This document shows positions 12,066 to 13,105 of a stretch of 13,105 nucleotides of DNA, one piece after another (position 1 is the stretch's first letter; every line of letters begins with the position of its first letter). Source of the DNA: an uncultured Elusimicrobiales bacterium (GTDB lineage: Bacteria > Elusimicrobiota > Elusimicrobia > Elusimicrobiales > Elusimicrobiaceae). The stretch covers positions 1 through 13,105 of the forward strand of contig CALUQA010000047.1 in NCBI GenBank assembly GCA_944322775.1, in the 5' to 3' direction. The position numbers and the translations under genes are program-made. Below the pieces are notes generated by a model that worked only from the letters and a program-made list of their open reading frames with translations, was not told the origin of the DNA and did not search any database.

Positions 12066-13105
12066 CAGGATACCGCCAAGGCCTCTATTTCTTCTTTCTT
12101 GGCGGCATTGCCGCGGTCGGCCAAGTTGACGGAAAGCACCTTAGACACCCCGCTTTCTTCCATAGTAATACCATAGAGGCGGCGGGCCGATTCCATCGTG
12201 CGTTTGTTGTGGGTGACCACGATGAACTGCGTGGTGTTGGAAAACTCTTTAATCAGGTTTACAAAGCGCTCCACATTGTCTTCGTTCAGTGCGGCGTCGG
12301 CTTCGTCCATAATACAGACCGCGGCCGGATTATGCGTAAAGAAAGCAAACAGCAAAGACAGCGCCGTAAGCGTCTTTTCGCCGCCGGACATGGAGGAAAT
12401 ATTGAGCAGCTTTTTGCCGGGAGGCTGGGCATAAATTTCTATGCCCGTTTCCAGCAGGTTTTCCGGGTCGGTAAGCACCAAGTCACATTCACCGCCACGG
12501 AAAAGCGTTTGGTAAATGTTTTTAAAGTGCATTTTGACCTGTTCAAAGGTATATTTAAAATTGTCGCGCGTGGTGACGTTGATTTTGTGTATGGCGGAGC
12601 GCAAATCTTTTTTGGCTTCGTCCAAATCGTTGATTTGGCTCTTGAGGAAGTTGTGCCGCTCGGTCAAGGCGTCATACTCTTCCGGCGCGGTCATATTGAC
12701 GGCGCCCATATTTTCAATGCGTTTGCGAATCATTTTGACGCGTTCATAGTCCACCTGTTTGTCGCCAAAGTTCATCTGCGCTTCTTCCGGCGTGATGTTC
12801 CAGCTTTCAAACAGGTTGTTCACCACCGTGGTGCGCTGGCGGCGGGCATTGGCCAGGGCGTTTTCCAAATCGTTTTGTTTAATATTGAGTTCGGAAAGCT
12901 GTTTTTTGTTGGCGTTCAGCGCGTTCATCTTGTCGCTGTATTCTTTTTTAAGCGCTTCTACCGACTGGCGCAATTTGTATTCGTCCGTTTCCAGCTGGGC
13001 CAGGGTGTCGCGCTCGGTGGACAGTTTGGCCTGGGTGGACAGTTTTTCCTGCGCCAAAGCCTGCAAACGCGCATTGGCCGATTTGGCCGCCTCGGCCCGT
13101 TTGCC
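12065..13105 (-). CDS. smc: Chromosome segregation protein SMC, C-terminal part (runs off right edge)
   Basis: ATPase of the condensin-like SMC-ScpAB complex that organises and segregates the chromosome. The frame is open to base 13105, giving 346 visible residues of a protein normally near 1,150-1,200. Apparent starts inside it are internal codons. The first ~90 residues are a heptad-rich coiled coil. The C-terminal head domain follows: PEEYDALTERHNFLKSQ, then DLVLTDPEN, then the ABC signature ISSMSGGEKTLTALSLLFAF, Walker B AAVCIMDEADAAL, and the switch FIVVTHNKRTME. After Walker B the D-loop reads AALNEDNV, with Asn where Asp is usual. The Walker A half lies outside the window. It is the first gene of a pair with the metallophosphoesterase. 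Confidence 0.96.
   Translation of the reverse strand, partial: GKRAEAAKSANARLQALAQEKLSTQAKLSTERDTLAQLETDEYKLRQSVEALKKEYSDKMNALNANKKQLSELNIKQNDLENALANARRQRTTVVNNLFESWNITPEEAQMNFGDKQVDYERVKMIRKRIENMGAVNMTAPEEYDALTERHNFLKSQINDLDEAKKDLRSAIHKINVTTRDNFKYTFEQVKMHFKNIYQTLFRGGECDLVLTDPENLLETGIEIYAQPPGKKLLNISSMSGGEKTLTALSLLFAFFTHNPAAVCIMDEADAALNEDNVERFVNLIKEFSNTTQFIVVTHNKRTMESARRLYGITMEESGVSKVLSVNLADRGNAAKKEEIEALAVS

Overview
This 13.1 kb window looks like ordinary chromosome from a Gram-negative, carbohydrate-fermenting bacterium. It carries housekeeping replication and chromosome genes (dnaE, smc), two tRNA genes, a long pyrophosphate-type phosphofructokinase, and sugar-nucleotide and glycosyltransferase genes of the kind that build surface glycans. 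The long PPi-phosphofructokinase, the GT8/GT9 transferases and the roughly 50% GC style would fit a gut lineage of Elusimicrobiota. That is an inference from gene style only; no 16S or other decisive marker is present. I see no phage, plasmid, insertion sequence or CRISPR signal.

Layout. 1-1489 (+): C-terminal part of dnaE, then a strong terminator. 1636-1932 (+): a three-helix PQ-loop/SemiSWEET-like membrane protein with a hairpin in its leader. 2019-2093 (+): tRNA-Val(GAC) with its own promoter and terminator. 2244-3932 (+): PPi-phosphofructokinase, monocistronic. 4087-6179 (+): a two-gene operon of a ROK sugar kinase and a type I mannose-6-phosphate isomerase that overlap by 4 nt. After two convergent terminators comes the minus-strand pair galE (8501-7524) and glf (7466-6339), then a GT8 glycosyltransferase (9733-8765). 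A GT9-type glycosyltransferase (9802-11025, +) diverges from GT8 across a 68-nt gap. 11073-11148 (+): tRNA-Ala(GGC). 12065-11322 (-): a metallophosphoesterase that overlaps by one base the end of smc, whose C-terminal half runs off the right edge.

How the genes fit together. The ROK kinase and ManA would take a hexose, most simply mannose, to fructose-6-phosphate. The PPi-phosphofructokinase next door would take that to fructose-1,6-bisphosphate. GalE and Glf make UDP-galactopyranose and then UDP-galactofuranose, and the flanking GT8 and GT9 transferases could assemble cell-surface glycan. No single novel system stands out. The observations most worth a second look are regulatory: face-to-face overlapping -10 elements between the two glycosyltransferase genes, a large hairpin filling the galE-glf gap and holding the likely glf ribosome binding site, a structured galE leader with a possible mini-ORF, a terminator-like hairpin in the PQ-loop gene leader, and a nonamer shared by the two hexose-phosphate promoters.
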